From positions 3,596,001 through 3,660,000 of the forward strand of contig NZ_CP038436.1 in the NCBI RefSeq assembly GCF_004683965.1: a DNA stretch of 64,000 bases. Direction: 5' to 3'. The notes under the pieces are model-generated. The model was not told where the DNA came from. It saw only the letters and a list, made by a program, of their open reading frames with translations, and searched no databases. Position 1 is the stretch's first letter. Each line of letters begins with the position of its first letter. This document shows, piece by piece, positions 56,402 through 64,000 of the stretch. The position numbers were made by a program, and so were the translations under genes. Origin of the DNA: Nocardioides seonyuensis. Its GTDB lineage: Bacteria > Actinomycetota > Actinomycetes > Propionibacteriales > Nocardioidaceae.

Positions 56402-56561
56402 GGTCTCGTGACGGGACTCCGTCCCTCCTCGACCAGCGAGGTCGGTCTCGTGACGGGACTTCGTCCCTCCTCGACCAGCGAGGTAGGTCTCGTGACGGGA
56501 CTTCGTCCCTCCTCGACCAGCGAGGTCGGTCGCGTGACGCGACTGCGTCCCTCCTCGACCG
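56402..56561 (-). repeat. Tandem array of four hairpin repeats (right array, inverted)
   Basis: Four 34-bp copies at 56402, 56444, 56486 and 56528 (period 42), reading GGTCTCGTGAC ... CTCGACCA on the plus strand, i.e. the left repeat in reverse. The hairpin core here is GGGAC-GAA-GTCCC (minus strand), with both outer bases changed relative to the left array. The last copy is degenerate. It ends 19 bases before the dop stop. Confidence 0.92.
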
Positions 56562-56579
56562 GCGGCTGCTGCGCGCGTG

Positions 56580-58085
56580 TCAGCGGGTCAGCGCGGCGAC
56601 GAGCTGCTCGGCCGTGTCGCAGCGATCCATGAGCTCACCCACGTGGGCCCTGCTGCCGCGCAGCGGATCCACGGTGGGCACTCGCTGCAGGGAGGTCTGG
56701 CCGGGCAGGTCGAAGATCACTGAGTCCCACGAGGCCGCGGCGACGGAGTCGGCGTACTTCTCGAGGCAACGGCCGCGGAAGTAGGCACGCGTGTCTGTCG
56801 GGGGCTCGTGCATCGCTGCCTCGACCGTGGCGTCGTCGAGCAGGCGATCCACGCGGCCCGAGGCGACCAGCCGCTGGTAGAGCCCCTTGTCGGGGCGCAG
56901 GTCGGCGTACTGCAGGTCGATGAGGTGCAGCTTGGCGTCGTCCCAGTCCAGGCCGTCACGGTCGCGGTACTGCGTCAGCAGTTTGAGCTTGGCCACCCAG
57001 TCGAGCTCGCGGGCACACTCCATCGGGTCCCGCTCCAGGCGGGTCAGCACGGACTCCCACCGCTCGAGCACGTCGACGGTCTGGTCGTCGGCATCGGACC
57101 CGAGCCGGTCCTCGACGTGCTTGCGGGCGAGGTCGAGGTACTCGAGCTGGAGCTGGACGGCGGTCATCCGGCGCCCGTCACGCAGGGTGAGAAGGTGCTT
57201 GAGGGTCGGGTCGTGCGACACCGCGCGCAACGCGCTGACGGGCCCGTCGACGGCAAGGTCGCTGCCGAGGAACCCGTCCTCGATCATGGCGAGGACGAGC
57301 GCGGTCGTCCCGACCTTGAGGTAGGTCGAGATCTCGGAGAGGTTGGCGTCCCCGATGATCACGTGCAGCCGCCGGTAGACCTCCGGGTCGGCGTGCGGCT
57401 CGTCGCGGGTGTTGATGATGGGTCGCTTGAGCGTCGTCTCCAACCCCACCTCCACCTCGAAGTAGTCGGCGCGCTGGCTGACCTGGAAGCCGTGCTCGCG
57501 GCCGTCCTGCCCGATGCCGACGCGACCCGCCCCGCACACGACCTGCCGGGAGACGAAGAACGGCGTCAGGTGGCGCACGATCTCCGCGAATGGGGTCGAC
57601 CGACGCATCAGGTAGTTCTCGTGGGCGCCGTAGGAGGCGCCCTTGTTGTCGGTGTTGTTCTTGTAGAGCAGGATCGGCGCCGCCTGGGCCTGCGAGGCCA
57701 TCCGCGAGGCGTCGAGCATGACCTGCTCGCCCGCCTTCTCCCAGCGCACGACGTCCAGCGGGGTGGTGACCTCCGGCGAGGAGTACTCCGGGTGGGCGTG
57801 GTCGACGTAGAGCCGGGCACCGTTGGTCAGGATGACGTTGGCCAGCCCGAGGTCCTCGTCGGTGAGCTGACTGGCGTCGGCGACCTGCCTGGACATGTCG
57901 AAGCCGCGCGCGTCACGCAGCGGCGACTCCTCCTCGAAGTCCCAGCGTGCGCGTCGCGCGGTCGTGGTGGCCGAGGCGTAGGCGTTGACGACCTGGGAGG
58001 ACGCGACCATCGGGTTGGCCCCCGGCTGGCCCTGTACCGAGATGCCGTACTCGATCTCGGTGCCCATCACTCGACGTACGCTCAT
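56580..58085 (-). CDS. dop: Pup deamidase/depupylase Dop
   Basis: A 501-residue PafA paralogue. [33 protein letters not shown] with Asp95 (the catalytic Asp position of mycobacterial Dop), [20 protein letters not shown] and [20 protein letters not shown] are visible. It converts the Pup C-terminal Gln to Glu and removes Pup from substrates. The ATG at 58085 or MGTEIEYG six codons later may be the start. Unusually separated from pup by the repeat module. Confidence 0.96.
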   Translation of the reverse strand: MSVRRVMGTEIEYGISVQGQPGANPMVASSQVVNAYASATTTARRARWDFEEESPLRDARGFDMSRQVADASQLTDEDLGLANVILTNGARLYVDHAHPEYSSPEVTTPLDVVRWEKAGEQVMLDASRMASQAQAAPILLYKNNTDNKGASYGAHENYLMRRSTPFAEIVRHLTPFFVSRQVVCGAGRVGIGQDGREHGFQVSQRADYFEVEVGLETTLKRPIINTRDEPHADPEVYRRLHVIIGDANLSEISTYLKVGTTALVLAMIEDGFLGSDLAVDGPVSALRAVSHDPTLKHLLTLRDGRRMTAVQLQLEYLDLARKHVEDRLGSDADDQTVDVLERWESVLTRLERDPMECARELDWVAKLKLLTQYRDRDGLDWDDAKLHLIDLQYADLRPDKGLYQRLVASGRVDRLLDDATVEAAMHEPPTDTRAYFRGRCLEKYADSVAAASWDSVIFDLPGQTSLQRVPTVDPLRGSRAHVGELMDRCDTAEQLVAALTR

Positions 58086-58088
58086 GCC

Positions 58089-58253
58089 ATGAGCCTACGG
58101 CTGTGGGACGAACAGGTGGTCCCGCGACTGACCGACGTGTCGCAGCGCGGTCACGAGATCGGAGAACTGCGCGAGAAGACGTGCGGCTACCTGCCTGGGC
58201 CGTCGGTCAGCCGGCCGTTCACCTACCTCGCGCGGGGCGTCGCCGCCAGCTGA
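58089..58253 (+). pseudogene. Truncated methyltransferase N-terminus (remnant)
   Basis: A 54-codon frame whose first 37 residues (LWDEQVVPRLTDVSQRGHEI then GELREKTCGYLPG) look like the N-terminus of class I SAM-dependent methyltransferases of the type where this is followed by RVLEIGFGTGLN. The SAM-binding region is absent: after GYLPG the frame reads PSVSRPFTYLARG and stops. I interpret a decayed gene fragment facing away from dop; a short functional peptide cannot be excluded. Confidence 0.45.
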
Positions 58254-58436
58254 TCAGATCTTGCCCGAGCCGTCGCCCCTGTGAGAGCTCCACGACTGCA
58301 GATGGGCACGACTGACAGCGGCGTGGTGATCGGCGCCGGCTCGACCGAAGGATGCTCCGCGTCGTTTCCGGTCGAACCACTTGGCAGCGCCGAACAGTGC
58401 CAGGAAGATGCCACCCACCGTGCCCCAGAAGATCAT
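58254..58436 (-). CDS. Small single-helix membrane protein
   Basis: A 60-residue frame beginning with a hydrophobic helix (IFWGTVGGIFLALFGAAKWF) followed by a basic DRKRR stop-transfer and a polar tail. The shape is typical of small actinobacterial membrane proteins. It lies between arc-linked genes and dop on the same strand. No family known to me. Confidence 0.55.
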   Translation of the reverse strand: MIFWGTVGGIFLALFGAAKWFDRKRRGASFGRAGADHHAAVSRAHLQSWSSHRGDGSGKI

Positions 58437-58467
58437 GCGCGGAACCTATCGCCCGAGGCGTGCTCTG

Positions 58468-58545
58468 TCAGCGGCGACCGCGCAGGAAGTTCAGCAGGAA
58501 CAGCACGACGACGACGATGACAACGATGATGATGATGGTCCTCAT
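58468..58545 (-). CDS. 25-residue hydrophobic micropeptide
   Basis: An ATG at 58543-58545 opens a 25-codon frame ending TGA: MRT, an uninterrupted Ile/Val/Leu helix (IIIIVVIVVVVLFLLNFL), then RGRR. This is an ideal single membrane span with a positive-inside tail. AGG and GGA triplets precede the ATG by 4-11 bases. It is part of the minus-strand run between the ARC-linked membrane gene and dop. Function unknown. Confidence 0.55.
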   Translation of the reverse strand: MRTIIIIVVIVVVVLFLLNFLRGRR

Positions 58546-58583
58546 CGGTCCAACCTAGCCGCTCACGTCGCGAATGGCACGGG

Positions 58584-58931
58584 TCAGCCGGGCCGGCGCG
58601 ACTGCCAGGCGTGGGCGACGTTGATGGCGACGATGCCGGCGAGGGTCACCAGCAGCGCAAGGAACTGGCCGTTGACCCCGAGCGCGATGCTGATCGGGAT
58701 GAACGCCACGAGCGAGACGATGCCCAACGCGAGCTGGCGTGGCCCCGCCCCGGCGACGGTCGCCGCGCGGTACTGCTCGAGGCCCACCCGCTCGGCCACG
58801 CGTCGGTCGACGGCACGCTCGATGCGCTCGGCGAACCCTTCGACCAGCTCGGCGTCGTACCTGGCCCCGAGCTCGCGCCTGGTCTCGAGCGCCGCCTCGA
58901 TGTCGCGGTGCTCGAGGTCGTCGTCGGTCAC
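58584..58931 (-). CDS. Small two-helix membrane protein coupled to arc
   Basis: A 115-residue protein: a charged helical N-terminal half ([20 protein letters not shown] ... [16 protein letters not shown]) and two hydrophobic helices ([36 protein letters not shown]). The GTG start overlaps the arc stop as GTGA, so it is translated with the proteasome ATPase. Possibly tethers or regulates something at the membrane; no family function is known to me. Confidence 0.78.
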   Translation of the reverse strand: MTDDDLEHRDIEAALETRRELGARYDAELVEGFAERIERAVDRRVAERVGLEQYRAATVAGAGPRQLALGIVSLVAFIPISIALGVNGQFLALLVTLAGIVAINVAHAWQSRRPG

Positions 58932-60661
58932 AGGTACTGGCCGGTGTTGGACACGGTGTCGATGGAGCGGCCGGGCTCGGTGCCCTGCTTGCCGGTGATG
59001 AGCGTGCGGATGAAGACGATCCGCTCCCCCTTCTTGCCGGAGATCCGCGCCCAGTCGTCGGGGTTGGTGGTGTTGGGGAGGTCCTCGTTCTCCTTGAACT
59101 CGTCGACGCACGCCTGCAGCAGGTGCTGGACCCGGATGCCCCGCTGGTCGTGGTCGAGGAAGTCCTTGATCGCCATCTTCTTGGCGCGGTCGACGATGTT
59201 CTGGATCATGGCGCCGGAGTTGAAGTCCTTGAAGTAGAGGACCTCCTTGTCGCCGTTGGCGTAGGTGACCTCGAGGAAGCGGTTCTCCTCGGACTCGGTG
59301 TACATCCGCTCGACGGTCGCCCGGATCATCGCGGCCACGGTCGCGTCGCGGTCGTCACCGAACTCTGCGAGGTCGTGGGCGTGCAGCGGCAGGTCGGCGG
59401 TGAGGTACTTGGTGAAGATGTCGCGGGCCGACTCGGCGTCGGGTCGCTCGATCTTGATCTTCACGTCGAGGCGCCCCGGCCGCAGGATCGCGGGGTCGAT
59501 CATGTCCTCGCGGTTGGAGGCACCGATGACCAGGACGTTCTCGAGGGCCTCGACACCGTCGATCTCGCTCAGCAGCTGGGGGACGATGGTGTTCTCGACG
59601 TCGGAGGAGACTCCCGAGCCGCGCGTGCGGAACAGCGAGTCCATCTCGTCGAAGAAGACGATGACCGGAGTGCCCATCGAGGCCTTCTCGCGGGCCCGCT
59701 GGAACACCAGCCGGATGTGGCGCTCGGTCTCGCCGACGTACTTGTTGAGGAGCTCGGGGCCCTTGATGTTGAGGAAGTAGGACTTGCCCGACGCCCCAGT
59801 CTTCTCGGCGACCTTCTTGGCCAGGGAGTTGGCGACCGCCTTGGCGATCAGCGTCTTGCCGCACCCGGGCGGGCCGTAGAGCAGCACTCCCTTGGGCGGC
59901 TTGAGCTGGTGGTCCTTGAAGAGGTCGGGGTGGAGGTATGGCAGCTCGACGGCGTCGCGGATGGCGTCGATCTGGGCCACCAGTCCACCGATCCGGTCGT
60001 AGTCGATGTCGGGGACCTCTTCGAGCACCAGCTCCTCGACCTCGGACTTGGGCACCCGCTCGTATGCGTAGCCCGCGCGCGTGTCGAGCAGGAGGGAGTC
60101 CCCCGCCCGCAACGTCACGTCCTCGGCGCGCAGCGGCTCGGCCAGGCGCACGACGCGCTCCTCGTCGGCGTTCGCGATCACCAGGGCGCGCTCGCCGTCG
60201 GCGAGCAGCTCCTTGAGCATCACGACTTCGCCGACCTGCTCGAACGACAGCGCCTCCACGACGTTGAGTGCCTCGTTGAGCATGACCTCCTGACCCTTGA
60301 CCAGGGCGTCGAGGTCGACAGCGGGGCTCACCCGGACGCGCAGCTTGCGACCACCGGTGAACACGTCGACGGTGTCGTCGTCGTTGCGCGAGATCAGGGT
60401 CCCGAAGCCGGCAGGAGGCTGCGCGAGGCGGTCGACCTCCTCCTTCAGCGAGGTGATCTGGTCGCGGGCGTCACGCAGTGTCTGCGCCAGGCGCTCGTTC
60501 TGGCTGGACACGGCGGCGAGGGAGCGCTGCGTGTCTGCCAGACGCGTCTCGAGGCCACGCGCGTGGCCGGGGGTCTCGTCGAGTCGGCGGCGCAGGTCGG
60601 CAACCTCGGCCTCGAGGAAGCGCACCTGTGTGGCCAGCTGCTCTCGTGTCGGTTCGGACAT
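58928..60661 (-). CDS. arc: Proteasome-associated AAA ATPase ARC/Mpa
   Basis: A 577-residue unfoldase: an N-terminal coiled coil (to about residue 85) that captures Pup, tandem OB folds, and a AAA domain with Walker A GPPGCGKT near residue 266, Walker [13 protein letters not shown] near 335. The C-terminal SNTGQYL supplies the penultimate-Tyr motif that docks into PrcA. AGGAGGTG precedes the ATG. It delivers pupylated proteins to PrcAB. Confidence 0.96.
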   Translation of the reverse strand: MSEPTREQLATQVRFLEAEVADLRRRLDETPGHARGLETRLADTQRSLAAVSSQNERLAQTLRDARDQITSLKEEVDRLAQPPAGFGTLISRNDDDTVDVFTGGRKLRVRVSPAVDLDALVKGQEVMLNEALNVVEALSFEQVGEVVMLKELLADGERALVIANADEERVVRLAEPLRAEDVTLRAGDSLLLDTRAGYAYERVPKSEVEELVLEEVPDIDYDRIGGLVAQIDAIRDAVELPYLHPDLFKDHQLKPPKGVLLYGPPGCGKTLIAKAVANSLAKKVAEKTGASGKSYFLNIKGPELLNKYVGETERHIRLVFQRAREKASMGTPVIVFFDEMDSLFRTRGSGVSSDVENTIVPQLLSEIDGVEALENVLVIGASNREDMIDPAILRPGRLDVKIKIERPDAESARDIFTKYLTADLPLHAHDLAEFGDDRDATVAAMIRATVERMYTESEENRFLEVTYANGDKEVLYFKDFNSGAMIQNIVDRAKKMAIKDFLDHDQRGIRVQHLLQACVDEFKENEDLPNTTNPDDWARISGKKGERIVFIRTLITGKQGTEPGRSIDTVSNTGQYL

Positions 60662-60720
60662 CGGGCACCTCCTCGGTCGGTTCTGGGGACATTACCCACC
60701 AAACCAAGGTCTTGCGGGGT

Positions 60721-61722
60721 TTACCCCTCCGTGTTCGTCCCGTTTTCGGTGCCGTCGCCGGCCTCGACCGGGAGCGGCGGGATGTCGGCGGGACGGGGTC
60801 CGGTGTAGTCGGGACCGTAGGCCCCGGGGGCGGGGCGTCGGGTCTTGCGCGGTGGCGTCTCCCCCGGTGCCATGCGTCGCGCGGTCACGAGGAAGGCGGT
60901 GTGGCCGATCATCTTGTGCCCGGGGCGCACCGCCAGGCCCTCGACGTGCCAGTCGCGCACCATCGACTCCCACGGTTGCGGCTCGGTGAAGCCGCCGTGC
61001 GCACGCAGGGTCTCCACGACGCGGGAGAGCTGGGTGGTGGTGGCCACGTAGGCGCAGACGATCCCGCCGGGGACGAGCTTCTCGGCGACGGCGTCGACGC
61101 AGTTCCACGGGTCGAGCATGTCGAGGATCACCCGGTCGACCTGCCCGTCCATCGCGGGCAGCTCGACCTTCAGGTCACCCAGGCGCAGGTCCCACGCAGG
61201 GTGGGTCGCACCCTCGGGCGCGTTGAAGAACTGGTCGACGTTGCGCTTGGCGACCTCGGCGAACTCCTCACGGAGCTCGTAGGACGTGAGGCGCCCCCAG
61301 GGGCCCACCGCGCGGAGCAGCGAGCAGGTGAGTGCACCCGAGCCTGCGCCGGCCTCGACGACGCGGGCGCCGGGGAAGATGTCGGCAAGCGCCACGATCT
61401 GGGCCGCGTCCTTGGGATAGACCACGGCAGCACCGCGGGGCATCGACACGACGAACTCGCTCAGCAGGGGACGGAAGACGAGGTACTGGCCGCCCGCAGA
61501 GGAGGTGACGGTGAACCCCTCCTCCCGCCCGATCAGCTCGTCGTGCTCGAGGTGGCCCTTGTTCGAGAAGAAGCGCTTGCCCGCCGTCAGCTCGAAGTTG
61601 TGGCGGCGGCCCTTCTGGTCCGTGAGGCGAACCCACTCACCGACGCGCAACGGGCCTCGGTGGACGCCGGACCAGGCTTCGGCGGGGACGTCGGGCACGT
61701 TCGTCGTACTGCTGTCGGGCAT
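60721..61722 (-). CDS. trmI: tRNA (adenine(58)-N1)-methyltransferase TrmI
   Basis: A 333-residue SAM-dependent enzyme: N-terminal beta domain (VGEWVRLTDQKGRRHNFELT), then the methyltransferase with VVYPKDAAQIVALADIFPGA, VVEAGAGSGALTCSLLRAVG and VILDMLDPWNCVDAVAEKL. It makes m1A58 in the T-loop of tRNA. In actinobacteria trmI habitually lies beside arc (as Rv2118c near Mpa), which the context repeats. The C-terminal tail is Pro-rich. Confidence 0.94.
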   Translation of the reverse strand: MPDSSTTNVPDVPAEAWSGVHRGPLRVGEWVRLTDQKGRRHNFELTAGKRFFSNKGHLEHDELIGREEGFTVTSSAGGQYLVFRPLLSEFVVSMPRGAAVVYPKDAAQIVALADIFPGARVVEAGAGSGALTCSLLRAVGPWGRLTSYELREEFAEVAKRNVDQFFNAPEGATHPAWDLRLGDLKVELPAMDGQVDRVILDMLDPWNCVDAVAEKLVPGGIVCAYVATTTQLSRVVETLRAHGGFTEPQPWESMVRDWHVEGLAVRPGHKMIGHTAFLVTARRMAPGETPPRKTRRPAPGAYGPDYTGPRPADIPPLPVEAGDGTENGTNTEG

Positions 61723-61753
61723 GGGAGAACCCTAGGGGTGAGGGCGCCGCCGG

Positions 61754-62911
61754 CTAGTGGGCGGCCTCGCGGAAGGCACGGTCCACGTCGGCGGTGGAGA
61801 GCACGCCGTAGATGCTCCCGTCGTCCTCGACCAGGAGGTACTCCTCCGAAGGCCGCCGGCTGATCGCGAGGACCAGCTCCTCCCCGGACAGCGCGGCCGG
61901 GAGGGTGAGCCCCTCCTCGAGAGTGCGGGTGACGGCCGAGACGGCGACCCAGGGGCGGCGCTCGACTGGCATGGCGTTCACCGACGACTCGTTGACGATG
62001 CCGAGCGGTGCGCCTGACCCGGTGACGGTCACGATGCTCCCGGCGTGTGCGTCCTGCGCCCGACGCACCGCCTCGGCGAGCGGCAGGTCCTCGGGGACGG
62101 TGAGGGTACGGCGTGCGAGTGGCCGCGCCTCGAGTGCGGGCAGCCTGCGCCGCAGTCGGGCGTGGGCCATGGCCGCGGTGGCCCCGGTCCACAGAAACAG
62201 TGCGAGGACCATGACCAGGACGAGGTCGAAGAGGGTGGTCTCGACGCCGGTGGCCTGCTCCTGGACGAGGGGCCAGGAGAGCAGCGCGAGCGCCGCGAGG
62301 CGGCCGCCCCACCCGGCGACGAGGGTGGCGCGGTGCTGGTCGCCGGAGGCGCCCCACACCAGTGCCTTGAGCACACGACCACCATCGAGGGGCAGCCCCG
62401 GAACGAGATTGAGCACCCCGATCACCAGGTTGGCGCCGGCAAGGCCCTCCACGGCAACGCGGACGAGGCCGTCAGGCGTCACGAACCACAGTCCGATCGC
62501 AGCGACGCCGAAGGCGATCGAGGTCAGCGGCCCGACCACGGCGATCCAGAACTCGTGTCGGGGCCGGCGCGACCCGCGGTCGATCTCGGTCATGCCGCCG
62601 AGGAAGTGGAGCGTGATGGAGGTGACCCCGTAGCCGAAGCGCTGGGCCACCACGGCGTGCGACGCCTCGTGAAGCAGCACGGACAGGTAGAGAAGGACCG
62701 CGAACACGAGGCCGGCGACGTACTTCCACACGCCCATTCCGGGCTGGACCTGCTCGATGCGGGGACCGATCGCCACGGCGATGAGCACGGCGACGAGGAA
62801 CCAGGACGAGGTGATCAGGACGTCGATGCCCGCGATGGTGCCGATGCGCAGGGTCCCCCGGGGCCTGGCGGGGCGGGTCACCCCCTGGTCGGACGGATCG
62901 TCGTCGGGCAC
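61754..62911 (-). CDS. Site-2 protease (M50) with CBS domains
   Basis: A 385-residue membrane metalloprotease: six hydrophobic segments with HEASH (in SVLLHEASHAVVAQ) and NLVPGLPLDGGRVLKAL supplying the zinc ligands, and two C-terminal CBS domains (RTLTVPEDLPLAEAV, then RRPSEEYLLVEDDGSIYGVL). Members cut membrane anchors of regulators; CBS domains often sense adenine nucleotides. I prefer the GTG at 62909-62911, as longer starts run into the divergent nuclease gene. Confidence 0.9.
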   Translation of the reverse strand: MPDDDPSDQGVTRPARPRGTLRIGTIAGIDVLITSSWFLVAVLIAVAIGPRIEQVQPGMGVWKYVAGLVFAVLLYLSVLLHEASHAVVAQRFGYGVTSITLHFLGGMTEIDRGSRRPRHEFWIAVVGPLTSIAFGVAAIGLWFVTPDGLVRVAVEGLAGANLVIGVLNLVPGLPLDGGRVLKALVWGASGDQHRATLVAGWGGRLAALALLSWPLVQEQATGVETTLFDLVLVMVLALFLWTGATAAMAHARLRRRLPALEARPLARRTLTVPEDLPLAEAVRRAQDAHAGSIVTVTGSGAPLGIVNESSVNAMPVERRPWVAVSAVTRTLEEGLTLPAALSGEELVLAISRRPSEEYLLVEDDGSIYGVLSTADVDRAFREAAH

Positions 62912-62972
62912 TCTCGAAGCGTAGCCAACTCCGCCACGTCTGTCGGTGGGCTCGCCTAGGGTTTCTCGCGAC

Positions 62973-64000
62973 ATGACGACCACACCTCCGCGCACCTCCG
63001 CAGCCGGCTCGCCCGCCGACGTGGTGTCGACCCCCGTGGACGGGATCGAGGTGCTGGGCGCGCTCTCGCCCAGTCGCGCAGGCGACTTCCTGACGTGTCC
63101 GCTGCTCTACCGGTTCCGCAGCATCGACAGGCTGCCCGAGGCGCCGTCGGCGGACGCCGTCCGCGGCACCTTGGTGCACAAAGTGCTTGAGGACCTCTTC
63201 GACCTGCCGGCCGCCGAGCGCACGCCGGGACGCGCCGCCGACATGCTCGTGCCTTCGTGGGAGTCACTCCTGCAGGTCTCTCCCGAGGTCGCCGAGATGT
63301 TCGGCGGTGAAGGGCCTGAGGTGGCGTCGTGGCTCACGTCGTGCCGCCAGGTCCTCGACCGTTACTTCGACCTCGAGGACCCACGTCGTCTCGAACCGGC
63401 CGAGCGCGAGCTCTACGTCGAGGCGCTCCTCGACTCCAAGCTGCTGCTCCGCGGGTTCGTCGACCGGCTCGACATCGCCCCCGACGGGCGCATCCGCGTG
63501 GTGGACTACAAGGGGCTCGCCGTCGACACTCCGCTGCCTACGCCTTCCGGCTGGACAACGATGGGGGCCGTGCAGGTCGGCGACGAGCTGGTGGGCAGCG
63601 ACGGACGACCCGTGGTCGTGACATTGAAGTCCGCGACCCACGAGCGACCGTGCTATCGGGTGACCTTCAGGGACGGCAGCTCCGTTGTGGCCGACAACGT
63701 CCACCTGTGGAAGGTGGTGACGTCCTATCGCCAGCGCCACACGGAACAAGTCCTGGACACGGAGTCACTTCGACATCAGCTCGCCGAGCTGAGGCGCCAG
63801 GGCCGCCCCAACTCGATGTGGATCGAGGCCGCGGCGCCCTTGGACGGTGCGCATGTGCTGGACCTACCGATCTCACCATGGCTGCTGGGCGCCTGGCTTG
63901 GAGACGGTGACTCTCGCGGTGGAAGGCTCACGGTGGGTCGCGATGACGTCGACGACATGCGCGCACTCGTCAAGGAGCACTGGGGCGGTGTCGTGCTCGT
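62973..64000 (+). CDS. RecB-family PD-(D/E)XK exonuclease interrupted by an intein (partial)
   Basis: The frame begins at the ATG at 62973 and runs off the window. Residues 1-180 match the N-terminal part of a RecB/Cas4-like nuclease: LSPSRAGDFLTCPLLYRFR (a candidate Fe-S Cys), RGTLVHKVLEDLFDLP, and the catalytic core GFVDRLDIAPDGR and VVDYK (Asp164, Asp178, Lys180). The usual next residues T-G are missing; an intein starts at residue 181 (63513). This orthologue position beside trmI and the proteasome genes is also seen in mycobacteria (Rv2119). Divergent from the M50 gene. Confidence 0.9.
   Translation, partial: MTTTPPRTSAAGSPADVVSTPVDGIEVLGALSPSRAGDFLTCPLLYRFRSIDRLPEAPSADAVRGTLVHKVLEDLFDLPAAERTPGRAADMLVPSWESLLQVSPEVAEMFGGEGPEVASWLTSCRQVLDRYFDLEDPRRLEPAERELYVEALLDSKLLLRGFVDRLDIAPDGRIRVVDYKGLAVDTPLPTPSGWTTMGAVQVGDELVGSDGRPVVVTLKSATHERPCYRVTFRDGSSVVADNVHLWKVVTSYRQRHTEQVLDTESLRHQLAELRRQGRPNSMWIEAAAPLDGAHVLDLPISPWLLGAWLGDGDSRGGRLTVGRDDVDDMRALVKEHWGGVVL
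63513..64000 (+). other. Intein with homing-endonuclease domain (N-terminal part)
   Basis: From the codon after Lys180 the frame reads GLAVDTPLPTPSGWTTMG and GDELVGSDGRP, block A of inteins, but with Gly where Cys1 normally is. Block B follows as GSSVVADNVHLWKVV: the His is host residue 244 and the Trp two places on is 246. That Trp and a non-nucleophilic first residue are marks of class 3 inteins. PISPWLLGAWLGDGDSRGG (about residues 298-316) is block C, the first LAGLIDADG helix. The C-terminal blocks lie beyond the window. Confidence 0.85.

Larger units (their letters stand above)
55801..56561. mobile_element. Putative repeat-flanked GIY-YIG module
   Basis: The two inverted arrays and the nuclease gene between them form a unit of about 760 bases inserted in the dop-pup interval, which is normally short and co-transcribed. 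The plan parallels REP sequences flanking their RAYT transposase genes, but with a GIY-YIG nuclease. Calling it mobile is inference; no target-site duplication is evident. Confidence 0.5.

Noticed and set aside
58739-60808. 689-codon plus-strand frame opposite arc
   Set aside because: Shadow of the proteasome ATPase gene; sequence is a Val/Gly/Asp/His/Leu mixture without motifs.
63513-63640. A frameshift or gene fusion in the nuclease gene after DYK
   Set aside because: The frame stays open and matches intein blocks A, B and C in the right order, which explains the break better than an error.

Overview
The window is about 70% G+C, almost fully coding, and carries a bacterial proteasome/pupylation locus, RbpA, PafBC, HelY, a Ppm1-type polyprenol mannosyltransferase beside Lnt, and a mycothiol-type DinB protein. 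Together these point to an actinobacterium, most likely Nocardioidaceae (Nocardioides-like). This is inference from gene content and protein character; no database was searched. I saw no rRNA, tRNA or CRISPR array.

Layout. 1-9306: C-terminus of glycine decarboxylase (gcvP), a tldE/tldD pair, sbcC/sbcD, fdhD, an OsmC protein and a cyclophilin lipoprotein. 9393-15279: an ion-channel protein, a divergent tetR/MpaB-family oxygenase pair sharing an operator, a secreted collagen-like protein, a DinB-like protein and a secreted GH6 glycosidase. 15411-24604: secreted 5'-nucleotidase, chemoreceptor, short UvrA paralogue, AraC regulator, a metallo-beta-lactamase-fold protein with an SDR, and a 43-residue Cys-rich protein. 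24597-32517: an AlkX-type glycosylase/PhoD phosphatase/alcohol dehydrogenase operon, an HTH-MurA fusion behind a perfect 18-bp palindrome, a glycerophosphodiesterase and an Atg22-like transporter. 32518-36015: rbpA behind a sigma-R-like promoter, fxsA, polyprenol-phosphate mannosyltransferase and Lnt. 36396-42289: a lysine-fermentation-type cluster (kal, kamE, kamD, kdd, divergent kamA) with an Lrp/AsnC regulator. 42286-48478: 5'-3' exonuclease, HelY, a diacylglycerol-kinase-like protein and TatC/TatA. 48517-64000: the Pup-proteasome region (pafC, pafB, FKBP lipoprotein, pafA, collagen-like protein, prcA, prcB, pup, an inserted repeat/GIY-YIG module, dop, small membrane proteins, arc, trmI), then an M50 protease and a RecB-family nuclease gene interrupted by an intein.

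How they work together. Dop deamidates the GGQ tail of Pup, PafA ligates Pup to substrates, ARC unfolds them and the PrcA/PrcB particle degrades them; PafBC next door is the family of a DNA-damage regulator. The lysine genes encode 2,3-aminomutase, 5,6-aminomutase, diaminohexanoate dehydrogenase and aminobutyryl-CoA ammonia lyase, but the cleavage enzyme (kce) and CoA transferase are not in the window.

The two strongest leads are: (i) a small GIY-YIG nuclease gene bracketed by two inverted arrays of one hairpin-forming repeat family, placed between dop and pup; and (ii) a probable class 3 intein (Gly first residue, block-B HLW) with a LAGLIDADG-type domain, inserted immediately after the catalytic lysine of a RecB-family nuclease.
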